From Candidatus Methylomicrobium oryzae (GTDB lineage: Bacteria; Pseudomonadota; Gammaproteobacteria; Methylococcales; Methylomonadaceae): 64,000 bases of DNA. Below are positions 16,400-24,363 of the stretch, piece after piece (within the stretch, counting starts at the first letter, position 1; the number at the start of each line of letters is the position of its first letter). The notes under the pieces are model-generated. The model was not told the origin of the DNA and ran no database searches. It was given only the letters and a program-made list of their open reading frames with translations. A program made the translations under genes and the position numbers. The stretch covers positions 1 to 64,000 of the forward strand of contig NZ_JAERVK010000014.1 of NCBI RefSeq assembly GCF_016745425.1, given 5' to 3'.

Positions 16400-17350
16400 T
16401 TACTGCACCATGTGTTTTTTCAGCTCTTTCGGCAGCGAAAAGACGACTTTTTCCTCGATACCGGGTAATTCGGTGGTGGTCGAGCCGCCCCATTGCTTCA
16501 GCTGGCTGATCACTTCCTGCACCAGTACTTCCGGAGCAGAGGCGCCGGCGGTCACACCGACGACTTCGATACCGTCGAACCATTCCCGTTGCATGTCCCT
16601 GGCGGTATCGATCAGGTAGGCCTGTTTGCCGAGCTGTTCGGCGATTTCGCGCAGGCGGTTCGAGTTCGAGCTATTCGGCGAGCCGACGACCAGGATCACG
16701 TCGGCTTTTTTGGCCAGATTCTGAACCGCGTCCTGGCGGTTTTGCGTCGCGTAGCAGATATCGTCCTTTTTCTGTTCCTTGATGCCGGTGAAGCGCGCTT
16801 TCAAGGCGTCGACCATCACCTTCGTATCGGTCATCGACAGAGTGGTCTGTGTTACATAGGCCAGATTGTCCGGGTTGTTCACCTGCAGGTTCGCGACGTC
16901 TTCCGGCGTTTCGACCAGATAAATGCCGCCGTTCTCGGTGCACTTTTCGTATTGGCCCATCGTGCCTTCGACTTCCGGATGGCCGGCATGGCCGATCAGG
17001 ATCACTTCGCGGTCCGATTTGGCATGCTTGGCGACCTGGATATGCACTTTGGTAACCAAAGGGCAGGTCGCATCGAAAACGGTCAGCTGCCGTTCTTCGG
17101 CTTCCTTCTGCACCAGCTTGGAAACGCCGTGGGCGCTGAAGATCAGATACGAGCCGACCGGTACTTCTTTCAAATCTTCGATGAAGACCGCGCCTTTCGC
17201 TTTCAATCCGTCGACGACAGTGCGGTTGTGCACGACTTCGTGGCGCACATAAATCGGCGCGCCGAAGGTTTCGAGCGCCTGGTCGACGATTTCGATGGCC
17301 CGGTCGACGCCGGCGCAGAATCCGCGAGGGTTAGCGAGTACGATTTGCAT
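16400..17350 (-). CDS. ispH: 4-hydroxy-3-methylbut-2-enyl diphosphate reductase
   Basis: A 316-residue IspH (LytB), last step of the MEP isoprenoid pathway, making IPP and DMAPP. The iron-sulfur ligands are Cys12 (NPRGFCAGV), Cys96 ([11 protein letters not shown]) and Cys199 ([10 protein letters not shown]). Glu126 in [11 protein letters not shown] is the proton donor. Length and start ATG 17350 match the family. It is followed immediately by hslR. Products feed ubiquinone (ubiA is at 43167) and hopanoids (hpnN at 46085). Confidence 0.97.
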   Translation of the reverse strand: MQIVLANPRGFCAGVDRAIEIVDQALETFGAPIYVRHEVVHNRTVVDGLKAKGAVFIEDLKEVPVGSYLIFSAHGVSKLVQKEAEERQLTVFDATCPLVTKVHIQVAKHAKSDREVILIGHAGHPEVEGTMGQYEKCTENGGIYLVETPEDVANLQVNNPDNLAYVTQTTLSMTDTKVMVDALKARFTGIKEQKKDDICYATQNRQDAVQNLAKKADVILVVGSPNSSNSNRLREIAEQLGKQAYLIDTARDMQREWFDGIEVVGVTAGASAPEVLVQEVISQLKQWGGSTTTELPGIEEKVVFSLPKELKKHMVQ

Positions 17351-17386
17351 ATCTTGACTTCTATAGTGGGGAAATATCCGCTTATT

Positions 17387-17872
17387 TTAACTCAACATTT
17401 TGTCCGAGACGACGATTCCGTCATGATCGGCATAGATAAAATGATCTTTTTTAAAGTGGACGCCGGCAAAAAAGACCGGCAGATCGCGGTCGCCGAAGTT
17501 TTTTTGATGGCTTTGCAGCGGGTGCGCATGCAGTGCGCGGATGCCGAGCGGCAGTTCGATCAGCTCTGCGGTATCGCGGACGCAACCGTAAACCACCAGT
17601 CCCTGCCAGCCGTTAGCGACCGCCAGTTTGGCCAGTTCGGCGTCGATCAGCGCGCAGCGGTGCGACCCGCCGCCATCGACCACCAGCACGCGGCCGTCCG
17701 CTTTTTCCTGCAGGATGGTTTTGATCTGTCCATGGTCTTCGAAAACTTTCAAGGTCGTGATGCGGCCCCAGAATACCGGCTTCGCTCCGTACGGCTTGAA
17801 CAGCGGTTCGGCGATATGAAATTGCACATCGTGGGAGTGGGCATCGCAGAGGCGGGCGGTGGTAAAAGTCAT
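17387..17872 (-). CDS. rraA: RraA family protein (RNase E activity regulator-like)
   Basis: A 161-residue protein. ATG 17872 (MTFTTARLCDAHSHDV) matches the usual start; the frame extends upstream to 17971. Conserved parts: WGRITTLKVFEDHG, GRVLVVDGGGSHRCALIDAELAKLA and GLVVYGCVRD. In E. coli RraA inhibits RNase E; many homologues of this fold are instead 4-hydroxy-4-methyl-2-oxoglutarate aldolases, and the GGGS..CALxGD-type metal residues are similar, so the role is given at family level. Confidence 0.85.
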   Translation of the reverse strand: MTFTTARLCDAHSHDVQFHIAEPLFKPYGAKPVFWGRITTLKVFEDHGQIKTILQEKADGRVLVVDGGGSHRCALIDAELAKLAVANGWQGLVVYGCVRDTAELIELPLGIRALHAHPLQSHQKNFGDRDLPVFFAGVHFKKDHFIYADHDGIVVSDKMLS

Positions 17873-18051
17873 CGGATCGGTTTCCCAAACAGTCGGTTTC
17901 AAAGCGGCGCCATCAAGAAGAGTCATAAAACGCTTCCCGAAATTCCTTATGAATCGTTCCACGCCTCGCACCTTTAGCGCGTTAAAATGGGAACGTTATG
18001 CGGCTATTTTATAGTCTATTAAAGGTTTTCAGGCAACTTGAGGATTATCCG

Positions 18052-18192
18052 ATGTGGATCGTTTTGTTTATCGTCGCCCTGCTGTTCGTCCTGGGCAGCG
18101 CCTTAATTCTGCTGCGCTCGGCGAAGATTCCTAAAATTTCCGACAAGGTGAAGCCGCAGCCCTATCGGAACGATGACGACAGCGGCTGGTAA
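18052..18192 (+). CDS. Small single-span membrane protein (DUF2897-like)
   Basis: A 46-residue protein from ATG 18052 with GAGG about nine bases upstream. The frame is open back to 17998 but the upstream part looks like leader. One hydrophobic helix (WIVLFIVALLFVLGSALILL), then a basic linker and an acidic end YRNDDDSGW, as in DUF2897 proteins. Function unknown. Confidence 0.65.
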   Translation: MWIVLFIVALLFVLGSALILLRSAKIPKISDKVKPQPYRNDDDSGW

Positions 18193-18200
18193 GGGGGGCG

Positions 18201-18641
18201 CTACTGCGACCTGAGGGTAAAGGTCACCGGGCCGTCGTTGACTAGCGCCACCTGCATGTCGGCGCCAAAGCGGCCGAATTGTACGGAAGGATAGACGTTC
18301 AGTGCCAGATCCTGCAGATAGCCGAACAGCTTCTTGCCGTGCTCCGGCGGTGCGGCGGAGGTAAAGCTGGGACGGTTGCCTTTTTGCGTATCGGCGGCCA
18401 GCGTGAATTGCGGCACCAGCAGCAGGCCGCCGTCGATGTCCTTCAGGCTCAGGTTCATTTTGCCGGCCTCGTCCGGAAAAATCCGGTAATTCAGAATCCG
18501 TTCGAGCAGGCGCTCGGCCTGTTTTTCTCCATCCTCCTTTTCGACCGCAACCAGCGCCATGATGCCGGTCTCGATTTTGCCGATGATTTGATTGTCGACT
18601 GCGACATGGGCGGTCGCAACGCGCTGGATGATCGTGATCAT
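18201..18641 (-). CDS. dtd: D-aminoacyl-tRNA deacylase
   Basis: A 146-residue DTD. Hallmarks: the PQFTLAADTQKGNRPSF motif (S/PQxxL active site) and the cross-subunit NDGPVTF (Gly-cisPro) near the end. It hydrolyses D-amino acids from mischarged tRNA, working as a dimer in the cytoplasm. It lies three bases after the gene at 18645, likely one transcript. Confidence 0.95.
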   Translation of the reverse strand: MITIIQRVATAHVAVDNQIIGKIETGIMALVAVEKEDGEKQAERLLERILNYRIFPDEAGKMNLSLKDIDGGLLLVPQFTLAADTQKGNRPSFTSAAPPEHGKKLFGYLQDLALNVYPSVQFGRFGADMQVALVNDGPVTFTLRSQ

Positions 18642-18644
18642 GAA

Positions 18645-19043
18645 TTACTTAAGTTTGTAGGAATAATCGTGTCTGAGGACAGAAAGGTTGTCGGTGGGCA
18701 GATTATAAAGGTAAATCCAGGCTTTCAACGCGCACCCTTGGAAACGGACCGCCTGCAGCGAGCGGATGAATTCGTTCGGCTCGGGGAACTCCTCGCCGAA
18801 TTCTTCGTAGCGGTCGAGCAGGGGCAGCATCGCAGCGGGATCGTTAAGCCGATAGAGATCGCCCCGGACCCGGTGCGCGGGATCGCCGGACGGCACCGCG
18901 CCGGGGTACGCGTCGAGGTCGAACAGCCGGCCGCTAAAATAGGCGAAACCGAGCCATTCGGCATTTTCAGCCAACAGCCGGGCTAGCGGATGGCTGCTTT
19001 CGCGGCGAAGCGTACCGTAAACGAATAATAAGTCGTTAATCAA
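18645..19043 (-). CDS. Gamma-glutamylcyclotransferase-like protein
   Basis: A 132-residue GGCT/YtfP/AIG2-fold protein. FVYGTLRRESSHPLARLL is the YGSLR-type substrate-binding loop, and LLDRYEEFGEEFPEPNEFIR holds the catalytic-type Glu region. Small single-domain forms act in glutathione or gamma-glutamyl amine turnover, but the exact substrate is uncertain. Transcribed just ahead of dtd. Confidence 0.88.
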   Translation of the reverse strand: MINDLLFVYGTLRRESSHPLARLLAENAEWLGFAYFSGRLFDLDAYPGAVPSGDPAHRVRGDLYRLNDPAAMLPLLDRYEEFGEEFPEPNEFIRSLQAVRFQGCALKAWIYLYNLPTDNLSVLRHDYSYKLK

Positions 19044-19135
19044 AGCATTCCGACGGTTAGGCTAAAATAAGGGGATTGAAATTCTCTTCGGGTCAACACG
19101 GTTTGGCCGGTCTTTTTCGCCTTTTAAGGAAATCC

Positions 19136-19957
19136 ATGCGGCGTATCGTCTCGCTATTATTGTTATGTCTGGCCTATTGGGTCAACGCGGAAATCTACGG
19201 CTGGCAGGACGGCGCCGGCAACAAACATTACTCCGACCGTCCGGCTGCGGCGGCGAAAGTACTCGACGTCAAACCGGGGTACGGCTTCTACCGGGTCAAA
19301 AAAGTGTTCGACGGCGACACGCTGATGCTCGAAGACGGCCGCAAGGTCAGGCTGCTCGGTGTGAATACTCCAGAGATCGAACATCGCAATCAACCGGAAC
19401 AGGCGGGCGGCGAGGAAGCGAAACGCTGGCTCGCCGCCAAGCTGCAAAACCGCAAAGTGCGCCTGGAGATGGATGCCGAAGCGACCGACAAATATGGTCG
19501 AACGCTGGCGCATGTGTTTACCGATCAGAAGGAGCATATCAATCTGCAGTTGGTCGAGCAGGGGCTGGCGGCGGTGAATATCTATCCGCCGAATCTGCTG
19601 TATGTCGACCGGCTGGTCGATGCCGAACGCCGCGCCGAGCAGGCACGGCTGGGAATTTGGCATAGGCTGGAATACGCGCCGATTCCGGCCGAGCACTTGC
19701 CGGCTTCGGGCCATCCGGGTTGGACCCGGGTGACCGGCCGAGTTGCCGCTTTGCGCAGCAGCCGGAAATTCGTCTATCTGAAATTTTCCGACAAGTTCGA
19801 AGCCCGGATCGAAAAGAAGGGATTACCGATGTTCCCGGATTTAAGCCGTTACCAGGGCCGATCGGTCGAGGTACGCGGCTGGCTGAACAAATACAAGGGG
19901 GGCTATTCGATGCTGATCCGCCACCCGAGCGCGATCGTGGGCGATTCCCGCAGTTGA
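19136..19957 (+). CDS. Exported thermonuclease-like protein with DUF4124 start
   Basis: A 273-residue protein from ATG 19136 with AAGGA six bases before it. A signal peptide (MRRIVSLLLLCLAYWVNA) is followed by a DUF4124-like part (EIYGWQDGAGNKHYSDRP), then the staphylococcal-nuclease fold: RVKKVFDGDTLMLEDGRKVRLLGVNTPE with catalytic Asp and Arg, KYGRTLAHVF, and a final OB-like region to PSAIVGDSRS. Predicted periplasmic or secreted calcium-dependent nuclease. It stands alone; its reason for pairing DUF4124 with SNase is not known. Confidence 0.9.
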   Translation: MRRIVSLLLLCLAYWVNAEIYGWQDGAGNKHYSDRPAAAAKVLDVKPGYGFYRVKKVFDGDTLMLEDGRKVRLLGVNTPEIEHRNQPEQAGGEEAKRWLAAKLQNRKVRLEMDAEATDKYGRTLAHVFTDQKEHINLQLVEQGLAAVNIYPPNLLYVDRLVDAERRAEQARLGIWHRLEYAPIPAEHLPASGHPGWTRVTGRVAALRSSRKFVYLKFSDKFEARIEKKGLPMFPDLSRYQGRSVEVRGWLNKYKGGYSMLIRHPSAIVGDSRS

Positions 19958-20071
19958 TTCAGGCGATCGATCGCCAAAGCTCCCGGTATTTCGGTCGAAC
20001 AGGTTCTGCAAACCCCTTGATAACTTTATTCCTGTTTAGGATGTGGTAAAAAATAACTTCCCGAAATGCCG

Positions 20072-20108
20072 CCTGATCGTTCCCACGCAGAGTGTGGGAA
20101 CGATCAGG
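20072..20108. repeat. Perfect 15-bp inverted repeat, family 4 copy
   Basis: CCTGATCGTTCCCAC (20072-20086) pairs with GTGGGAACGATCAGG (20094-20108) around GCAGAGT. Preceded by AATAACTTCCCGAAATGCCG, which recurs in altered form at 45836-45861. Lies between convergent genes. Confidence 0.85.
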
Positions 20109-20197
20109 GATAGCTATTATCGACCGAATCCTTAACAAGTAGTCCGGGTTGCTTTGCGCCTTATCCGGGCTACTTGCAGTTGATGCGTCATTATTTC

Positions 20198-20527
20198 CTA
20201 TTTCCAGCCTGCATTTGCCTGCTGTATGACATAGGCCGCTACATTTTTAATCTGTTCCTCTGACAGGCTTTTGCCAAATGCCGGCATAGGAGGGATACCG
20301 TTGGTAACCAGCGTAACGATTGCCGCTTCAGAGTCCCTCTGATTGCTTTTTAAATCGTTTAGGCTTAACGTTTTGGCCGGATTCATGATATTTTTTCCGC
20401 CGGCATGGCACGCGGTACAATTTTTGGAAAATACTTCCGTCCCCGCGGACGCATCGGCCGCCTGAGCAGGGCTCATGAAATTTAAGGTAAGCACACTTAA
20501 AACAAGTAAAAGAGATGAACGTGACAT
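20198..20527 (-). CDS. Small exported cytochrome c (c6/c553-like)
   Basis: A 109-residue class I cytochrome c. Signal peptide to about residue 23 (AQA|AD). The haem site is C37-T-A-C40-H41, and the axial Met lies in IPPMPAFGKSLSEEQIKNVAAYV. About 85 mature residues, periplasmic electron carrier. The layout, with a single CxxCH near the start and the Met late, matches c6/c553 types. Its electron partners cannot be named from this window. Confidence 0.93.
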   Translation of the reverse strand: MSRSSLLLVLSVLTLNFMSPAQAADASAGTEVFSKNCTACHAGGKNIMNPAKTLSLNDLKSNQRDSEAAIVTLVTNGIPPMPAFGKSLSEEQIKNVAAYVIQQANAGWK

Positions 20528-20639
20528 ATTTATTCTCCAAAAATGACTTGTATTGGGTGAGATTAACAGAACGCCCCTTCATCTTACTCTAAAAAGAGCC
20601 AGTCAGGGAATGTACCGTTTATTTTATTGAGGCCATTGG

Positions 20640-20866
20640 GGGAACACGCTTCGCTATCCCGTCCTTTGCGGGCTGCTTACTGGCCGGCGTCGACAAATCC
20701 AACCAGGAGCCGGATATCGGGAAAGCCAAAGCCATTTTGAATACGCTGGAGAACCAGCGATGAGCGAAATCCTTCCCCCCTTTCGATATCGCCAAACATT
20801 CTGGAAACCGACGACGATCTTCGGGAGTTTCTGCGCAAAACCGTCATGACCGCCGATACCTCCTAA
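20640..20866 (+). pseudogene. Possible relics: unknown C-terminus and response-regulator-like start
   Basis: Two short overlapping readings. One ends LLAGVDKSNQEPDIGKAKA then ILNTLENQR and stop at about 20763. The other starts at ATG 20760 and, with a shift in the C run near 20775, reads SPNILETDDDLREFLRK, like the first strand and helix of a receiver domain, then stops beside eptA. Weak evidence; may be chance. Confidence 0.25.
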
Positions 20867-22479
20867 GCTTTGCAAGTCGCGAAAATATCAAGTTTGGCAT
20901 TATAAACGTTTGTTTTAACGTTCATTAGCCCTAACAGCGAATGAAACAGATTCTCGTGGCTATAGGAGGTGTCCTTATGCTGGTACAAACAAGCGCTATC
21001 AATTTTATTGTGAGCAATGAAATCCTTTGAAAACCAGGTGATTAATGGCACATGCTTTTGCTCATCGGGGGCGACGAAATACGGCAACCCGTGCAGATAA
21101 ACATTGTTTTCTCCTAAGGACTCGCCATGATCGGAAACATACAATAAGGCTGTGTCATATTGAGCCGCGTTTTTCTTTAAAAACTGAATCACTTTTTCCA
21201 GAAAAAAGTCCGTATAAACGATCGTATTGTCGTAGGCATTGATCACTTCCTGCCGGCTGCAGTCATTTAGATTGGCTTGATGGCATTCAGGGCTGAAAAC
21301 TTTAAATTTTGGCGGGTGCCGCAAATGATAACCGGGGCCATGGCTGCCTTTTTGATGTAACACAATCATGCCGTTGCTTGTCAATGTATCGACATAAGCT
21401 TGCAGACGATACAGCAACACCTCATCGTAACATTCCTCGGCTCTGCACAGATCCGGCAGTTTCAAATGCGACAAGTCTTCACTGCTAACCCGCTTACATA
21501 CGTTTTTACAGCCATCATTGTTATTGCGCCATAACACTTTAATGCCTGCATGGCTTAATACATCCAACACGTTCTCCGTATATTCGGCTTTGGCCGGATC
21601 GTAGTTTTCCCGGCTAAAGCCCGAGAACATGCATGGGACAGAAGCCGCGGTAGCCGTGCCGCAGGAGTGTACATTCGTAAAACTGAACACTGACTCCCGA
21701 CTCAAATAAGGATTGGTGGGACGGGGATAACCATCCAAGGCAAAGTTGGCCGCTCTGGCGGTTTCTCCCAGCACCAAAACCGTTAAGCGTTTTTTGCCGG
21801 CATGCTTCGGATCGTCAGCCAGCTTGGCATCCATGCCGACCGGAATCAGGGTGTGCTGGCCCCTTAATTTGTGTTTGAGAATAGAAACTGAAGAATCAAC
21901 CAGATTGACCGGGTTGATTAAGTAACGCAGTTGCCGATTGTTTCTGTAAATCGAGGTGTAGTCGCCATAAAAAAAATAACACAAGCCGATGATAAGTCCG
22001 CTGCATATCAGCAAAGTGCCGAAATTACTGAATAATTGCCGAAGCGCCGGTTTATAGATCAGGCGCATGCGGGCAATAAAAGCGGCCGGAATGCCGCCGA
22101 AAATCAACAGATGAAAAAACATCTGCCGGGTCAGCAGCTCGGCCACTTCTCCGGCATTGGTTTCCAGCGCGTTTTGTACCATGCCCTTGTCAATAAGCAC
22201 ACCATAAGCGAGCGTGAAATAGTCAATGGCTGCAGCGGCCAATAGAAACAAGACAAGAACGGTTTTAAGCAGATATTTGAAGCGGAATAAACTGAAAAAC
22301 AGCGTCAAAAGCAGCATCAGCACCAGAAAAAAAGGGGTGTAGAACACGAGGCTCTCAACCGAAACACCGCCTTTGATTTTGAACAATTCTCGCCACAATG
22401 CCGTATTGTTAAAGAGAATTAAAAATATAGAACTGGAGAGAATAGGATCAGGTAGAGCCAAACGTTTGAGTTGTTGCAT
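20863..22479 (-). CDS. eptA: Lipid A phosphoethanolamine transferase (EptA type)
   Basis: A 538-residue protein with five N-terminal membrane helices (to about residue 170) and a periplasmic sulfatase-fold domain. Zinc and nucleophile residues: Glu239 (LVLGETARAANF), Thr277 in SCGTATAASVPCMFSGF with flanking Cys273-Cys283, and the SDHGESLGEN metal site; HQKGSHGP holds a further His. It transfers phosphoethanolamine from phosphatidylethanolamine to lipid A, giving cationic-peptide tolerance. Paralogues with other acceptors exist, so the acceptor is inferred. A two-component system lies 1.2 kb away (23692-25703), a common regulator of such genes. Confidence 0.92.
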   Translation of the reverse strand: MQQLKRLALPDPILSSSIFLILFNNTALWRELFKIKGGVSVESLVFYTPFFLVLMLLLTLFFSLFRFKYLLKTVLVLFLLAAAAIDYFTLAYGVLIDKGMVQNALETNAGEVAELLTRQMFFHLLIFGGIPAAFIARMRLIYKPALRQLFSNFGTLLICSGLIIGLCYFFYGDYTSIYRNNRQLRYLINPVNLVDSSVSILKHKLRGQHTLIPVGMDAKLADDPKHAGKKRLTVLVLGETARAANFALDGYPRPTNPYLSRESVFSFTNVHSCGTATAASVPCMFSGFSRENYDPAKAEYTENVLDVLSHAGIKVLWRNNNDGCKNVCKRVSSEDLSHLKLPDLCRAEECYDEVLLYRLQAYVDTLTSNGMIVLHQKGSHGPGYHLRHPPKFKVFSPECHQANLNDCSRQEVINAYDNTIVYTDFFLEKVIQFLKKNAAQYDTALLYVSDHGESLGENNVYLHGLPYFVAPDEQKHVPLITWFSKDFIAHNKIDSACLYQHKDTSYSHENLFHSLLGLMNVKTNVYNAKLDIFATCKA

Positions 22480-22608
22480 GAACTATAAATAGGCCATTGA
22501 AAATTACGTTTATTTATATGCAGCGCAATTTACGCCGACTCTACCGCTTACGCATTCGGGCCATACAGGGGGCTATGGATGCTCTTCTCTGTGTGGCTCG
22601 TTTTACTG

Positions 22609-23307
22609 CTACGGTAGCGTACAGGCGCCGTCACCACCGTCGCGAACGTAATAGTCGATGGATAAGCTGCCGTTAGCCGCTGAGATGACATTGTCGCCGG
22701 CGCCCAGAAAGACGGGGGTATGGGGGCGGCTTGCGCTTAGCTGTGTAAGCGGTACGCCATTGGCGGAAACATTGAGCAGGTAACCGCCATTATCAAACAG
22801 GTTTACATACGGTTGCGCCAGACCGGTGGCCGGATTCAAAGCACAACCTGGCGTCACCGTAGCGTAGGATTTACCGCTGGCGGCATATTCCAATGTGCCG
22901 TCGGCGTTGAATGTATTGCCGGAGGTGTCCGGAAGGGCGCATATATCGGGTTGTACGGCAAACGTATAGCTATCGGCAGTCCTTTTGCTGAGCGCTATCC
23001 TTACTGAGTTATTACCATCAGCGAGCCAGACTTGGACGGGCGGATCAGAGGCCGTGAGTGTTGCCACAGGGGTTCCGTTCAGCGACACGGTGGCAGTTGT
23101 ACCCTGTTTTGGGTTAAATAGACCTGCTTCTACTACCGGCGATTGCACACCTGTGGTTGGGTTGGCGTCGCATTGCACCATGCTGGAAGCGTATGTTTTA
23201 CCGCTTGCTCCGATTTGCACAGGAGCAGCCGCCCAAACTGGCGCACCTAAAATCCCGATAGCCATAAACGAGATTACTGCCGAGAAAATGATTTTTTTGC
23301 TCTTCAT
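22609..23307 (-). CDS. Exported protein with two internal repeats (unknown)
   Basis: A 232-residue protein with a signal peptide ending near VWAAAP. The mature part is two copies of a ~105-residue unit. Each starts with ASGK(T/S)YA, has a Cys, then NP(T/A)TG, a LF(N/D) strand, NG(T/V)P and a (T/S)AS.P turn, and closes with C(A/T)LP. Each unit has two Cys in matching places, suggesting one disulfide per unit. No family recognised; predicted periplasmic or secreted beta-rich protein. It sits between eptA and the two-component genes. Confidence 0.75.
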   Translation of the reverse strand: MKSKKIIFSAVISFMAIGILGAPVWAAAPVQIGASGKTYASSMVQCDANPTTGVQSPVVEAGLFNPKQGTTATVSLNGTPVATLTASDPPVQVWLADGNNSVRIALSKRTADSYTFAVQPDICALPDTSGNTFNADGTLEYAASGKSYATVTPGCALNPATGLAQPYVNLFDNGGYLLNVSANGVPLTQLSASRPHTPVFLGAGDNVISAANGSLSIDYYVRDGGDGACTLP

Positions 23308-23691
23308 ATGAATTTACTCTCTTTATGGAAAGTATTGATGGATCCGTGGAACCGTGGCTGCAAGCTCCGGTTTATTTCCCTATAAAAATGTAATCTATTA
23401 GGTGAAGTTAAATTCAACCTTAAAAACATGAAACTGATTTTCATTGGCAACCGGGGTGTAAAACTGCGGCCCTGGTTCCGGCTTCAAACCGTATAGGATG
23501 CTTAGGATTTGGCTCCAAATAACTTCCCGGCCCAAGACCTGCCAGATTTTAAAAACCTGGCAGGTCTACCACCCCCTACTAGGAAGTCAATATCGATCAA
23601 ATCCTTATGGCGCGTTAACCATAGCCGACTGCTTTGGTTTTCTCACTCATGGTAAACTTTGGCTCGGCATTAATCCTGGAAAGACATATTT
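23308..23691. other. Intergenic region between secreted protein and response regulator
   Basis: 384 bases without a gene. It contains the family 3 palindrome at 23535-23567, and just before it CCAAATAACTTCCCGGCCC, which resembles the family 4 leader. The promoters of both divergent genes must lie here; I could not assign -10/-35 boxes with confidence. Confidence 0.5.
23535..23567. repeat. Palindrome, family 3, copy 2
   Basis: AGACCTGCCAGATTTT, then AAAAACCTGGCAGGTCT: same as 13845-13877 with one arm mismatch. Here it lies upstream of the response regulator, so it is not only a terminator after genes. Confidence 0.85.
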
Positions 23692-24363
23692 ATGCGCCTC
23701 TTGTTGGTGGAAGATGATCGGGACCTGGCTCGGCTTCTTAAAAAAAATCTGGAAAAAGCCGGTTACTCCGTCGATGTGTCTCACGACGGGATCGAGGGCG
23801 AATATCTCGGCAATGAAGGCGTTTACGAATTGGCCATCCTCGATCTCGGCCTGCCGCAGCGCAACGGCATTACCGTTCTGAAAAACTGGCGTGCGCAACA
23901 AAATGACCTGCCCGTGTTGATTCTGACCGCGCGCGACGCTTGGTATGAAAAGGTGGACGGATTCAAAGCCGGCGCCGACGATTATCTGGCCAAACCCTTT
24001 CATATCGAAGAAATGCTGGTCCGAATAAACGCGCTGCTGCATCGTTTTCACCAGCTACCTGGCGGTGGTAACGTACAGGTCGGCGGCTTGATACTGGATC
24101 AGGATCGTCAGCAAGTGGTTACCGAAAACGGCAAACGGATCGACTTAACCGGCGCCGAATTCAAATTGCTGCGCTATTTTCTGCTCCACCGCGGCCAAGT
24201 GATCAGCAAATCGACGCTTAATGAACAGCTTTACGATTTCGATTCGGATAAGGACAGTAATGTGATCGAGGTTTATGTGAATCACCTGCGCCGCAAACTC
24301 GGAAAGGAGCGTTTCGAAACGCGTCGCGGACAGGGCTATATTTTTAAAGATGAATTACCATGA
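23692..24363 (+). CDS. OmpR-family response regulator (PhoP/QseB/PmrA-like)
   Basis: A 223-residue regulator. Receiver domain residues 1-115 with the acidic pair ED8-D9, phosphoacceptor Asp51 (AILDLGLPQ), Thr79 and Lys101. The winged-helix DNA-binding domain covers about 128-220 (IDLTGAEFKLLRYFLLH, SNVIEVYVNHLRRKLG, TRRGQGYIF). Stop and start overlap the sensor kinase by four bases (ATGA). By position it may control eptA or other envelope genes, but no binding site was identified. Confidence 0.93.
   Translation: MRLLLVEDDRDLARLLKKNLEKAGYSVDVSHDGIEGEYLGNEGVYELAILDLGLPQRNGITVLKNWRAQQNDLPVLILTARDAWYEKVDGFKAGADDYLAKPFHIEEMLVRINALLHRFHQLPGGGNVQVGGLILDQDRQQVVTENGKRIDLTGAEFKLLRYFLLHRGQVISKSTLNEQLYDFDSDKDSNVIEVYVNHLRRKLGKERFETRRGQGYIFKDELP

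Noticed and set aside
16493-17977. 494-codon plus-strand frame antisense to ispH and rraA
   Set aside because: Long only because of codon bias on the opposite strand; ispH and rraA carry all catalytic residues.
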